Assembly: GCA_002503885.1 (NCBI GenBank)
Contig: DASQ01000046.1
Span: 1 to 20,859 of the forward strand
Length of the DNA: 20,859 bases
From: Methanoculleus marisnigri
GTDB taxonomy: Archaea; Halobacteriota; Methanomicrobia; Methanomicrobiales; Methanoculleaceae
Direction: 5' to 3'
The position numbers were made by a program, and so were the translations under genes. The notes under the pieces are model-generated. The model had not been told where the DNA came from, made no database searches, and was given only the letters and a program-made list of their open reading frames with translations. Shown here piece by piece: positions 6,324 through 13,640 of the stretch; within the stretch, counting starts at the first letter, position 1, and each line of letters begins with the position of its first letter.

Positions 6324-7285
6324 GACGGATACGGCGGCGGATCATCCAGCCGCTCCTCCGTGAGACAGAACTCAGAAAGACCGACCTGATAGCGCCGGTC
6401 TTCCTGGACGAATCGATCAGCACACCGCTACCCATCGCCTCGATGCCCGGGCAGTTCCGCCACCCGGTGGACGGCGTCGCCGACTACTGCGAGCGCCTCG
6501 GAAACGCCGGTATCAGTGCGGTCCTCCTCTTTGGGGTCCCGGGCACAAAAGACAGCGAGGCAACCGAAGCCTACGCGGCTGACGGTGTCGTCCAGCGGGC
6601 CGTCCGAAAGATCAAGGAGCGATTGGCGCAGATGGTGGTCATGACCGACGTCTGCGCCTGCGAGTACACCGACCACGGCCACTGCGGCATTGTTGGAGAA
6701 ACGGTCGACGGCCCCGACCTCCTCAATGACCCGTCGCTTGCGCTGATGGCGCAAATAGCCGTCTCCCACGCACAGAGCGGTGCCGACATCGTCGCGCCGT
6801 CGTGCATGCTCGACGGGATGGTGCAGGCGATCCGGCAGGCGCTCGACGCCGCCGGCTACCAGGACGTCCTGATCGTCTCCTACTCCTCGAAGTTCGCGAG
6901 CGCTCTCTACGGGCCGTTCCGTGACGCTGCGGACTCGGGGTTCGCCTTTGGGGACCGGACGACCTACCAGATCAACCCGGGCAACGCGCGGGAGGCGGTG
7001 ATGGAGTCGGAACTGGATGCTGCCGAAGGAGCGGATATCCTGATGGTCAAGCCGGCCGGGCTCTATCTCGACGTTCTCTCGTCACTCACCCAGTTCGGGC
7101 TGCCTGTCGCTGCCTACCAGGTCAGCGGCGAGTACGCGATGATCAAGGCGGCCGCAGAGCGCGGGTGGCTTGACGAGCGGGCTGTCGCCCTCGAGAGCCT
7201 CACCGCCATCAAGCGCGCCGGGGCCGACCTGATCATCACTTACTTTGCAGAAGACGCGGCGAGGTGGCTTGATGAAGAGCAGTGA
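6302..7285 (+). CDS. hemB: Delta-aminolevulinic acid dehydratase (porphobilinogen synthase)
   Basis: It condenses two 5-aminolevulinate molecules into porphobilinogen. The 327-aa protein has the zinc-site cysteines C118, C120 and C128 in DVCACEYTDHGHCG, so it is the zinc-dependent type rather than the magnesium type. It has the two active-site lysines K197 (SYSSKFASALYGPFRDA) and the Schiff-base K250 (LMVKPAG). The ATG at 6302 gives the usual MFPERRMRR opening and follows GGGGAG (6292-6297). A second ATG at 6320 overlaps the hemA stop as ATGA but would lose conserved residues. It overlaps hemA by 22 bases and hemL by 14. Confidence 0.97.
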   Translation: MFPERRMRRIRRRIIQPLLRETELRKTDLIAPVFLDESISTPLPIASMPGQFRHPVDGVADYCERLGNAGISAVLLFGVPGTKDSEATEAYAADGVVQRAVRKIKERLAQMVVMTDVCACEYTDHGHCGIVGETVDGPDLLNDPSLALMAQIAVSHAQSGADIVAPSCMLDGMVQAIRQALDAAGYQDVLIVSYSSKFASALYGPFRDAADSGFAFGDRTTYQINPGNAREAVMESELDAAEGADILMVKPAGLYLDVLSSLTQFGLPVAAYQVSGEYAMIKAAAERGWLDERAVALESLTAIKRAGADLIITYFAEDAARWLDEEQ

Positions 7286-8519
7286 CCTCTTTGCCCGCGC
7301 AAAGACCCTGATGCCGGGCGGCGTCAGCAGCCCCGTCCGGGCGATCAAGCCCTACCCGTTCTACGTGGAGCACGCGTCGGGCTCGCACCTTACGACCGTC
7401 GACGGTGCCGATCTCATCGATTGCTGCCTTGGCTACGGCCCCCTCATCCTCGGCCACGCCCATCCGGCTATCCGGGAGGCGATCGAGCGCCAGCTTGAGA
7501 AGGGGTGGCTCTACGGCACGCCGTCGCCGCTCGAGATCGACCTTGCTGAAATCATCACCGGCGACCATCCCGCAGTCGACATGGTCCGGTTCGTCTCGTC
7601 GGGCTCGGAGGCGACGATGGCCGCGATCCGGCTCGCCCGCGGCTACACGGGGAAGCAGGACATCATCAAGGTCGAAGGAGGGTTCCACGGCGCCCATGAC
7701 GCGGTTCTCGTCAAGGCCGGGTCGGGGGCGACGACCCTCGGGGTTCCCGACTCCGCAGGCGTCCTCGCGGACCTCGTGGCGCACACCCGGCAGGTCCCGT
7801 ACAACGACCCCGAGGCACTGGAAACGCTTCTTGCCGGGAATGACGACGTCGCGGCGTTCATCATCGAGCCGATCATGGGGAACATCGGCCCGGTCCTCCC
7901 CGACGACGGCTACCTCGCCGACGTCCGGGAGATCACCGCAGCCTACGACGTCCTTCTCATCCTCGATGAGGTGATCACCGGCTACCGGGTCGGGATCGGC
8001 GGTGCAGAGGTGCTCTACAGGGTCAAGCCGGACCTTGCAACGTTCGGCAAGATCATCGGCGGCGGCCTTCCCATCGGCGCCTTCGGGGGGCGGCGCGATA
8101 TCATGGAACTGATCGCCCCCTCCGGCCCGGTCTACCAGGCAGGCACATTCAGCGGCAACCCGGCGAGCCTCGCCGCCGGGTCTGCGACCCTCCGCCACCT
8201 CCACGAGCACCCGGAGATCTACCGGCGGCTCGACGACGCCACGCGGGCGATCGGGGAGGTCGCCGCGGATGCAGGGAAGGGCTCGTTTGTCAGGATAGGC
8301 TCGCTCTTCAAGCACTTCTTCCGGGCCGCGCCGCCGCAGAACTACCGGGAGGTCAAGGAGTGCGACACAGAGGCGTTCTCGCGGTTCTGGAAAGGGATGC
8401 TCGATGCCGGGGTCTTCCTTCCGCCGTCGCAGTTCGAGACGAACTTCCTCTCCACAGCGCACACAACGCAGGATATCGAACAGATAACGGACGCATACGG
8501 ATCATGTCTCTTCGCATAG
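7272..8519 (+). CDS. hemL: Glutamate-1-semialdehyde 2,1-aminomutase
   Basis: It moves the amino group of glutamate-1-semialdehyde to give 5-aminolevulinate, using pyridoxal phosphate or pyridoxamine phosphate. The 415-aa protein is a class-III aminotransferase fold. It has MPGGVSSPVRA near the N terminus, SSGSEATMAAIRLAR for phosphate binding, the LDEVITGYR aspartate block, and the PLP lysine K260 in TFGKIIGGGLPIGAFGG. The ATG at 7272 is chosen because GAGGTGG (7261-7267) lies directly upstream. It overlaps hemB by 14 and hemC by 16 bases. Gene order is B before L although HemL acts before HemB. Confidence 0.97.
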   Translation: MKSSDLFARAKTLMPGGVSSPVRAIKPYPFYVEHASGSHLTTVDGADLIDCCLGYGPLILGHAHPAIREAIERQLEKGWLYGTPSPLEIDLAEIITGDHPAVDMVRFVSSGSEATMAAIRLARGYTGKQDIIKVEGGFHGAHDAVLVKAGSGATTLGVPDSAGVLADLVAHTRQVPYNDPEALETLLAGNDDVAAFIIEPIMGNIGPVLPDDGYLADVREITAAYDVLLILDEVITGYRVGIGGAEVLYRVKPDLATFGKIIGGGLPIGAFGGRRDIMELIAPSGPVYQAGTFSGNPASLAAGSATLRHLHEHPEIYRRLDDATRAIGEVAADAGKGSFVRIGSLFKHFFRAAPPQNYREVKECDTEAFSRFWKGMLDAGVFLPPSQFETNFLSTAHTTQDIEQITDAYGSCLFA

Positions 8520-9388
8520 GCACACGGGGAAGCGCTCTCGCGCTTGCGCAGACGAACAAGGTGGTCGGCATGCTCGCCGACCGGGGTATCGAGGCGGAGG
8601 TCGTCACGATCGCGACCGAGGGCGACACCGCGACGAACGTCCCGCTCCACGCCATCGGCGGGCAGGGGGTCTTCGTGCGGGCGCTCGACGACGCGATCCT
8701 CCGCGGCGAGATCGACGGCGCGGTGCACAGCATGAAGGACATCCCGGCAGCGCGGCCGGCAGGGCTCACCTGCTGCGCGGTCCTCGAGCGGGACTCTCCC
8801 GCCGACTTCCTTGCGCACGAGGGCCCCCTCGCCGCGGTGCACGTCATCGGATCCTCAAGCACCCGGCGCCGCGCCCAGCTCCTCCGCGACGACCCGTCGC
8901 TAGCGGTGGAGCAGCTCCGGGGAAACGTCGATACCCGGATACGGAAGCTTCGCGAGGGGCAGTACGATGCCATCGTGCTCGCGGAGGCGGGCCTCCAGCG
9001 GCTCGGGCTCACGCTGCCGGGCGAGCCCCTCCCCACGGACAGGTTCGTTCCGTCCCCAAACCAGGGCACCGTCGCGGTCGTCTGCCGGGACGACCCGGCC
9101 GTCGCCGGGGCCTTCGCGGCGCTCGACCATGCCCCCACCCGCCTCGACGTGGAGATCGAACGCGCCGTCATGGAGGAGGTCGGCGGCGGGTGCTTCACGC
9201 CGCAGGGGATCTACTGCCGGGACGGAGACCTGATCGCCGAGGTGCTCGCGCTCGACGGCTCCCGGTGGGAGCGGATCGAGCGGCACGTCGCGACCGTCGG
9301 CGAAGCCCGGGAGTGCGGACGGGCGCTGCACAGGCAGGCGGCCGACCTGATCCGGGAGGCCTATACGGCTCTCGGGGTGAAACCATGA
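8504..9388 (+). CDS. hemC: Porphobilinogen deaminase (hydroxymethylbilane synthase)
   Basis: It joins four porphobilinogens into the linear hydroxymethylbilane. The 294-aa protein begins with the family signature RIGTRGSALALAQT. It has HSMKDIPA, the RRRAQLLRDD and RGNVDTRIRKL substrate-binding blocks, and C230 in GGGCFTPQG, the cysteine that carries the dipyrromethane cofactor. The ATG at 8504 is fixed by the signature, which begins four residues in; the ribosome site is weak, and translation probably depends on coupling to hemL, which it overlaps by 16 bases. It shares an ATGA overlap with cobA. Its product needs HemD to close correctly, and no hemD follows. Confidence 0.97.
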   Translation: MSLRIGTRGSALALAQTNKVVGMLADRGIEAEVVTIATEGDTATNVPLHAIGGQGVFVRALDDAILRGEIDGAVHSMKDIPAARPAGLTCCAVLERDSPADFLAHEGPLAAVHVIGSSSTRRRAQLLRDDPSLAVEQLRGNVDTRIRKLREGQYDAIVLAEAGLQRLGLTLPGEPLPTDRFVPSPNQGTVAVVCRDDPAVAGAFAALDHAPTRLDVEIERAVMEEVGGGCFTPQGIYCRDGDLIAEVLALDGSRWERIERHVATVGEARECGRALHRQAADLIREAYTALGVKP

Positions 9389-10122
9389 CTGGAAAAGCGT
9401 ATCTTGTGGGGTCAGGCCCGGGCGGGCTCGGCCTCCTGACGATACGGGCCCGCGAGGTGATCGACAGAGCGGATGTCGTCCTCTACGACCAGCTCCCCGG
9501 CGAGGAGATCCTCGCGACGCTCCCGCGGGACGCCGAGCGGATCGATTGCGGAAAGTACGGCGGCAGCCACACCCTGGAGCAGCACGAGATCGAGGCGCTG
9601 ATGGTCGAGAGGGTGAAGGCGGGTAAAGTGGTCGTGCGCCTGAAAGGGGGCGACCCCTTCCTCTTCGGCCGCGGCGGAGAGGAGATCGAGACGCTCAGGG
9701 AGCACGGCATCAGGGTCGAGGTGGTGCCGGGGGTCACGAGCGCCATCGCCGTCCCGGAGATGGTCGGCATCCCGGTCACCCACCGGAAGTATGCGTCGCA
9801 GGTGACGTTCATCACCGGCCACGAGGACCCCACGAAGCCCGAGTCTGCCCTTGACTGGGAGGTCCTCTCACGCCTGAAGGGGACCCTCGTCATCCTGATG
9901 GGCGTAAAGAACCTCCCCGCCATCGCAGAGGCCCTCACGGCGAACGGCAAGGACCCTGCAACCCCGGTGGCAATCATCGAGCGGGGTCTACGGCCGGACC
10001 AGCGCGTGACGGTCGGGACCCTCGCGGATATCGCCGAAAAAGCCCGTGCCGCAGGCGTCCGGCCCCCGGCGGTGATCGTCATCGGCGGCGTCGTGAACCT
10101 GTATGATGGGGTTGAGGGGTGA
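9385..10122 (+). CDS. cobA: Uroporphyrinogen-III C-methyltransferase (SUMT)
   Basis: It methylates uroporphyrinogen III twice with S-adenosylmethionine to give precorrin-2, the branch point for siroheme, cobalamin and F430. The 245-aa protein has YLVGSGPGGLGLLTIRA at residues 6-22, the GGDPFLFGRGGEE loop near residue 90, VVPGVTSAIAVPE, and the family's VTFITGHE block. It is a single SUMT domain with no fused HemD or Met8 part. The ATG at 9385 follows GGGGTGA (9374-9380) and overlaps the hemC stop by four bases. It is the last gene of the operon; a hairpin and seven T follow. Confidence 0.96.
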   Translation: MTGKAYLVGSGPGGLGLLTIRAREVIDRADVVLYDQLPGEEILATLPRDAERIDCGKYGGSHTLEQHEIEALMVERVKAGKVVVRLKGGDPFLFGRGGEEIETLREHGIRVEVVPGVTSAIAVPEMVGIPVTHRKYASQVTFITGHEDPTKPESALDWEVLSRLKGTLVILMGVKNLPAIAEALTANGKDPATPVAIIERGLRPDQRVTVGTLADIAEKARAAGVRPPAVIVIGGVVNLYDGVEG

Positions 10123-10163
10123 GGGGGCGGCTCCCCTTGCCGATATAATTACCGTCTTTTTTT
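10122..10163 (+). terminator. Terminator of the tetrapyrrole operon
   Basis: AGGGG-6-CCCCT (10122-10137) forms a small stem directly after the cobA stop, and a run of seven T follows at 10157-10163. Poly-T is the main archaeal termination signal. Confidence 0.6.
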
Positions 10164-10270
10164 GCGCTGATCGTTCCCGGTTTCATGCGGTTTTGCAGCA
10201 ACATGAGCACCAGAGTGTAAGCGTAGCCCCGAAACACAGAACTGGTAAACTCTGATAGAACCTCGTACAC

Positions 10271-10375
10271 TGGACCGTGGGGGTATCGCCCTTGGGGGAG
10301 GGGCTGACGGGGAGGGGGGAGCATCCCCCCTCCCCCGTCTCCACCAATCTGGGAACTCTATAACCCCCACCCCAC
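10271..10375 (+). repeat. Dispersed 105-bp nested-hairpin repeat, copy A
   Basis: It begins TGGACCGTGG and continues with GTATCGCC, then GGGGCTGACGGGG, an inner hairpin GGGGAGGGGGG-AGCAT-CCCCCCTCCCC (about 10309-10335), GTCTC-ACCA, and ends CCCCCACCCCAC. The same order and nearly the same length recur at 19095-19199 and, inverted, at 19291-19393. In this copy the outer arm is GGGGGAGGGG rather than GGGGGTGGGG, so outer pairing to the distal CCCCCACCCC is weaker. Confidence 0.75.
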
Positions 10376-10392
10376 CCGCGCTTCGCGCTCCT

Positions 10393-10414
10393 CCCCCGCC
10401 CCCTAGGGCGGGGG
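10393..10414. repeat. 9-bp GC-rich hairpin after repeat copy A
   Basis: CCCCCGCCC (10393-10401), loop CCTA, GGGCGGGGG (10406-10414): a perfect nine-base stem with a tetraloop. No T run follows on either strand. It directly follows a GCGCTTCGCGC stretch at the end of repeat A and may be part of the same inserted material. Confidence 0.5.
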
Positions 10415-10625
10415 CAGTGCGTGGCGATATCCGCCAGAAATCCGTGTCCGGGTCCGCTTGACCGTAGGATACGAGCATTTGAAGGGTGTGTAACGAAAGC
10501 GTTCTCAAACATGGGATATCGCTCGCCCCCGTCGTGCGGGAAAAATTCCTTCCTCCCCCTGCACCACACCCGACAGCCGGAATACTCTTTTCTCCCCATG
10601 CGTTTACTCTTATACGAGGATCATC

Positions 10626-12269
10626 ATGCGGAGTGAGACGGTTAAGAAAGGCTACCAGCGTGCCCCGAACCGGGCGCTGCTCAGGTCGCTCGGCGTGACC
10701 GACCGGGAGATGGACCAGCCCTTCATCGGGATAGCAAACGCGTACAACACGATCGTCCCCGGGCACACCCACCTCCGGTCCCTCTCGCAGAAGGTGCAGG
10801 AGGGCGTGGCGGCCGCGGGCGGCGTGGCATTCGAGTTCGGGACCATCGGCATCTGCGACGGGATCGCCATGGGCCACGAGGGGATGCGGTATTCCCTTCC
10901 CTCACGGGAGAACATCGCCGATGCCGTCGAGTTGATGGTCGAGGCGCACCGGTTCGACGGCCTGATCTGCGTCGGCACCTGCGACAAGATCGTCCCGGGC
11001 ATGCTCATGGCGGCGGCGCGGTGCAACGTCCCGACGATCATCGTCACCGGCGGCCCGATGCTCCCCGGCTACGCGGCGGGCCGCGAACTCTCCCTGATCG
11101 ACATCTTCGAGGGCGTGGGCCGCGTCGCCGCCGGCACGATGAGCGAAGAGGAACTCGGGGAGCTCGAGTGCGCGGCGATGCCCGGGTGCGGCAGCTGCCA
11201 GGGGCTCTACACCGCAAACACCATGGCGTGCGTGACCGAGGCGCTGGGCCTCTCCCTCCCCGGGTGTGCGGCCATCCCTGCGGTCGATGCGGCAAAGCTC
11301 CGCATAGCCCGGGAGAGCGGTGAGCGAGCGGTCGGCCTCGTCCGGGAGGGCATCCGCCCGCGGGATATCGTCACCGAGACGAGCCTGAAAAACGCCATCC
11401 GGGTGGACATGGCGCTCGGGGGGTCGTCGAACACGGTGCTCCACCTGATGGCCATCGCCCTGGAAGCAGGCGTCCCCCTCGACCTCGAGACCTTCAACAC
11501 CGTCGCCGAGGCGACCCCGCACATCTGCCACATGCAGCCCGGCGGACCGCACTCCATGCTCGCCCTCCACCGGGCGGGAGGCATCCCTGCGGTCTTGAAG
11601 ATGCTCGAGCGCTACCTCGACGACGCTCCGACGGTTGCGGGCCGCTCGATCCTCGAGATCGCGAAGAACGCCCGGGTCGCCGACCCGGAGGTGATCCGGA
11701 CGGCCGACGCCCCGGTCAGCCCTGCCGGCGGCCTGAAGATCGTGCGGGGATCGCTTGCCCCCGACGGCGCCGTCGTCAAGTGCGCCGCCGTCCCGGCGGC
11801 GATGTGGCGGCATCAGGGGCCGGCACGGGTCTTTGACGGTGAAGCGGCAGCAATGGAGGCGATCCTCCACCGCGAGATTATGGAGGGCGACGTCGTCGTG
11901 ATCCGGTACGAAGGACCCCGTGGAGGGCCCGGGATGCCCGAGATGCTCTCGCCGACCTCGGCGATGATGGGCCTCGGCTACGCCCGGGTCGCCCTGGTGA
12001 CGGACGGACGCTTCTCGGGAGGCACCCGGGGGCCGTGCATCGGGCATATCGCCCCCGAGGCCGCGGTCGGCGGGCCGATCGCGCTTGTGGAGGACGGCGA
12101 CGAGATCGTGATCGACCTCTACGAAAAGCGCCTCGACCTCGCTGTCGATGCAGCAACCCTTGAGGAGCGCAGGCGGGCCTGGAAACCGCCGGCACGGTGC
12201 CTTACGGGCGTGCTCGCCCGGTACGCGCGGACCGTCGAGCAGGCGAACCTCGGCGCCGTCCAGAGGTAA
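10626..12269 (+). CDS. ilvD: Dihydroxy-acid dehydratase
   Basis: It dehydrates 2,3-dihydroxy-isovalerate and its isoleucine-pathway homologue to the 2-keto acids, the third common step of valine, leucine and isoleucine synthesis. The 547-aa protein shows the IlvD/Edd signatures: GTIGICDGIAMGHEGM (C77), GTCDKIVPGM (C119), PGCGSCQGLYTANTMACVTEALG (C188, C191; quoted in two parts by position 186-208), and GRFSGGTRGPCIGH near the C terminus. C119 and one of C188/C191 are the likely Fe-S ligands. The position where many bacterial enzymes have a third cysteine reads AYNTIVPGH, as is common in the methanogen type. The ATG at 10626 follows GAGGA (10616-10620). It is monocistronic, with a terminator overlapping its stop codon. 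Confidence 0.96.
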   Translation: MRSETVKKGYQRAPNRALLRSLGVTDREMDQPFIGIANAYNTIVPGHTHLRSLSQKVQEGVAAAGGVAFEFGTIGICDGIAMGHEGMRYSLPSRENIADAVELMVEAHRFDGLICVGTCDKIVPGMLMAAARCNVPTIIVTGGPMLPGYAAGRELSLIDIFEGVGRVAAGTMSEEELGELECAAMPGCGSCQGLYTANTMACVTEALGLSLPGCAAIPAVDAAKLRIARESGERAVGLVREGIRPRDIVTETSLKNAIRVDMALGGSSNTVLHLMAIALEAGVPLDLETFNTVAEATPHICHMQPGGPHSMLALHRAGGIPAVLKMLERYLDDAPTVAGRSILEIAKNARVADPEVIRTADAPVSPAGGLKIVRGSLAPDGAVVKCAAVPAAMWRHQGPARVFDGEAAAMEAILHREIMEGDVVVIRYEGPRGGPGMPEMLSPTSAMMGLGYARVALVTDGRFSGGTRGPCIGHIAPEAAVGGPIALVEDGDEIVIDLYEKRLDLAVDAATLEERRRAWKPPARCLTGVLARYARTVEQANLGAVQR

Positions 12270-12280
12270 CCTCTTTTTTT
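12262..12280 (+). terminator. Terminator of ilvD, with the stop codon in its loop
   Basis: AGAGG-TAA-CCTCT (12262-12274) is a perfect stem whose three-base loop is the ilvD stop codon TAA (12267-12269), and the T run (12274-12280) follows at once. It is compact and unusually placed. Confidence 0.65.
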
Positions 12281-12590
12281 GCCGGGCAGGGGAAGAATCG
12301 CGTCGCGGAGCGCGGTTGACCTGTCGAACAGATGGTTTCGGCAGAGTTCATACCCCTCTCACGGGGGAGCGCACACTCCTCGCTGGCACTGTGACTCTGT
12401 AGAGTGGCACTTTTCATTAACAAATCGGACTGGTTAAAATGGTTTCTCCCGGTGCCGTGGTGCATTCGGTACCCTGCACCCTCGATCAGGACATTGATGC
12501 ACAGGGGTGCTCCGACGTGCCAGGCGCCATCGCGAGCCGGAGTGCGGCCCGCTTGCCCGGCTTCTGCGCAGCCCTGCTCCCCGCAATATC
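12281..12590. other. Intergenic region between ilvD and carbonic anhydrase
   Basis: No gene is supported in about 310 bases. It contains a 12-bp palindrome ACTCT-GT-AGAGT (12394-12405) flanked by two TGGCACT copies (12384-12390 and 12405-12411), and a loose TTAAC...GTTAA pair (12417-12437). A leftward frame of 133 codons through this region has no recognisable family and runs into ilvD. Confidence 0.5.
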
Positions 12591-12593
12591 CAG

Positions 12594-12610
12594 CCATATA
12601 CATTTTTAAG
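12594..12610 (+). promoter_or_regulatory. TATA region of the carbonic anhydrase gene
   Basis: CCATATACATTTTTAAG is the strongest AT-rich block upstream and contains a good TATA match. It lies about 80 bases before the ATG at 12684, implying a leader of roughly 55-65 bases ending in a clear GGAGT site. Confidence 0.55.
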
Positions 12611-12683
12611 CCCGGGAAGTAACCCCCTCTTCAGGCGTACCTGTCCGAGACGGTTGCCCACAATCACTCAGGAGTACACACAG

Positions 12684-13265
12684 ATGATAGAGAAGTTTCT
12701 TGACGGTAACAAGCGGTTCCTGGAAGAAGATTTCGCAAAAGACCCCGAACATTACGGCCCGCTGGCGTCAAGCCAGCACCCGACGGTCCTCTGGATAGGG
12801 TGCTCCGACTCGAGAGTAAATCCCGAGCGCATCACCGGTGCGAAGGCCGGGGAAGTCTTTGTACAGAGGAACATCGGCAACATTGTCCCGGTCCACGACT
12901 GGAACTTCGCGACCGTGCTTGAGTACGCGCTCAACCACCTCAAGGTCGGGGATATCGTCATCTGCGGGCACTCGGACTGCGGCGCTATAAAGGGGCTCGA
13001 CCACGAGAGCACGGATGCATACATCCCGCTCTGGCTCAACAACGCGATGGAGGCGAAACGCCGTGTCGACGGCAGAATGCAGGTGCCGAAGAACCCCGAA
13101 GAAGAGAAGATCCGGCTAAGGCTGATCGAGATCGAGAACGTCGGCCTGCAGCTTGAGCACCTTCGTACCTATCCGCCGGTCAAGGCTGCGGAAAAAGAAG
13201 GGCGGGTCCGGCTTCACGGCCTGTACTTCGACCTTGCGACCGGAGAGTTGAAGAAGATCTTCTAA
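12684..13265 (+). CDS. Beta-class carbonic anhydrase
   Basis: It interconverts CO2 and bicarbonate in the cytoplasm. The 193-aa protein has the zinc ligands C40, H96 and C99 and the catalytic D42-R44 pair, in the two family signatures GCSDSRV and ICGHSDCGAIKG. Length is typical of plant/bacterial-like beta enzymes rather than the short cab-type. The ATG at 12684 is chosen for the GGAGT site (12671-12675) eight bases upstream and because MIEKFLDGNKRF matches usual N termini; the longer open frame upstream is non-coding. In a methanogen it may supply bicarbonate to carboxylases such as CarAB, encoded 1.4 kb away, though this is inference. Its TAA stop overlaps the stop of the convergent gene by four bases in total. 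Confidence 0.95.
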   Translation: MIEKFLDGNKRFLEEDFAKDPEHYGPLASSQHPTVLWIGCSDSRVNPERITGAKAGEVFVQRNIGNIVPVHDWNFATVLEYALNHLKVGDIVICGHSDCGAIKGLDHESTDAYIPLWLNNAMEAKRRVDGRMQVPKNPEEEKIRLRLIEIENVGLQLEHLRTYPPVKAAEKEGRVRLHGLYFDLATGELKKIF

Positions 13266-13606
13266 GACTCCTCAAGGGCATAATCAATCTCTTCTTTTAT
13301 CAGATCGAGCGAGACCCTTCCGATCGACGTGAGCCGACCGTTGACGAGGACGATCGGGATAGGAGGTTGGCGCTCCTCGATGATCTTCCTGATGTGATCG
13401 GGCATCTCCTCGTCGAGCAGCGTCGTCTTCACCTCGACCTTCTCACCGTATCCGGCGAGAAGTTCGTCGCGCAGGGCACTGATGGCGTCCATCAGGCTAT
13501 TCGACGGGTAACAGGTCTCAAGGCCGCACGATCTGGTCTCGTCGCAGGGAAACGGACCGCATTCGGATTCCGCAAAGCCAACAATTTCAACAGTCACTTC
13601 TGCCAT
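13262..13606 (-). CDS. Small thioredoxin-fold protein with four N-terminal cysteines
   Basis: I do not recognise a named family beyond the thioredoxin-like fold. The 114-aa protein opens with a beta strand (VTVEIVGFA). It then has C16-x4-C21-x5-C27-x4-C32 in ECGPFPCDETRSCGLETC, a long helix, a VEVKTTLLD strand, and PPIPIVLVNGRL (81-92), where the proline-strand-NG pattern matches the cis-proline edge of thioredoxin and glutaredoxin folds. It is probably cytoplasmic and may be a redox or metal-handling protein. The ATG at 13606 has no ribosome site but lies about 28 bases from a strong TATA box, so the transcript is likely leaderless. It converges on carbonic anhydrase with a four-base overlap, and is 28 bases from the end of the iron-sulfur flavoprotein gene on the same strand. 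Confidence 0.8.
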   Translation of the reverse strand: MAEVTVEIVGFAESECGPFPCDETRSCGLETCYPSNSLMDAISALRDELLAGYGEKVEVKTTLLDEEMPDHIRKIIEERQPPIPIVLVNGRLTSIGRVSLDLIKEEIDYALEES

Positions 13607-13628
13607 GCATCATCGGTGGGGGACCCGG

Positions 13629-13640
13629 GATATATTATTC
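13629..13640 (-). promoter_or_regulatory. TATA box of the thioredoxin-fold gene
   Basis: Leftward it reads GAATAATATATC, an excellent archaeal TATA element, centred about 28 bases from the ATG at 13606. It overlaps the last codons of the iron-sulfur flavoprotein gene, so the small gene has its own promoter within its neighbour. Confidence 0.6.

Larger units (their letters stand above)
10164..10625. other. Repeat-rich intergenic region between cobA and ilvD
   Basis: No convincing gene is seen in 460 bases. It holds an unassigned stretch (10164-10270), repeat copy A (10271-10375), a strong hairpin CCCCCGCCC-CCTA-GGGCGGGGG (10393-10414), and the ilvD leader. Short leftward open frames here share no recognisable family and change frame repeatedly. 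Confidence 0.6.

Noticed and set aside
10902..12047. Leftward open frame of 381 codons within ilvD
   Set aside because: Antisense shadow of a well-conserved gene; no domain seen.
12202..12603. Leftward open frame of 133 codons between ilvD and carbonic anhydrase
   Set aside because: It begins in the carbonic anhydrase promoter region, ends inside ilvD, has no ribosome site and no recognisable family.
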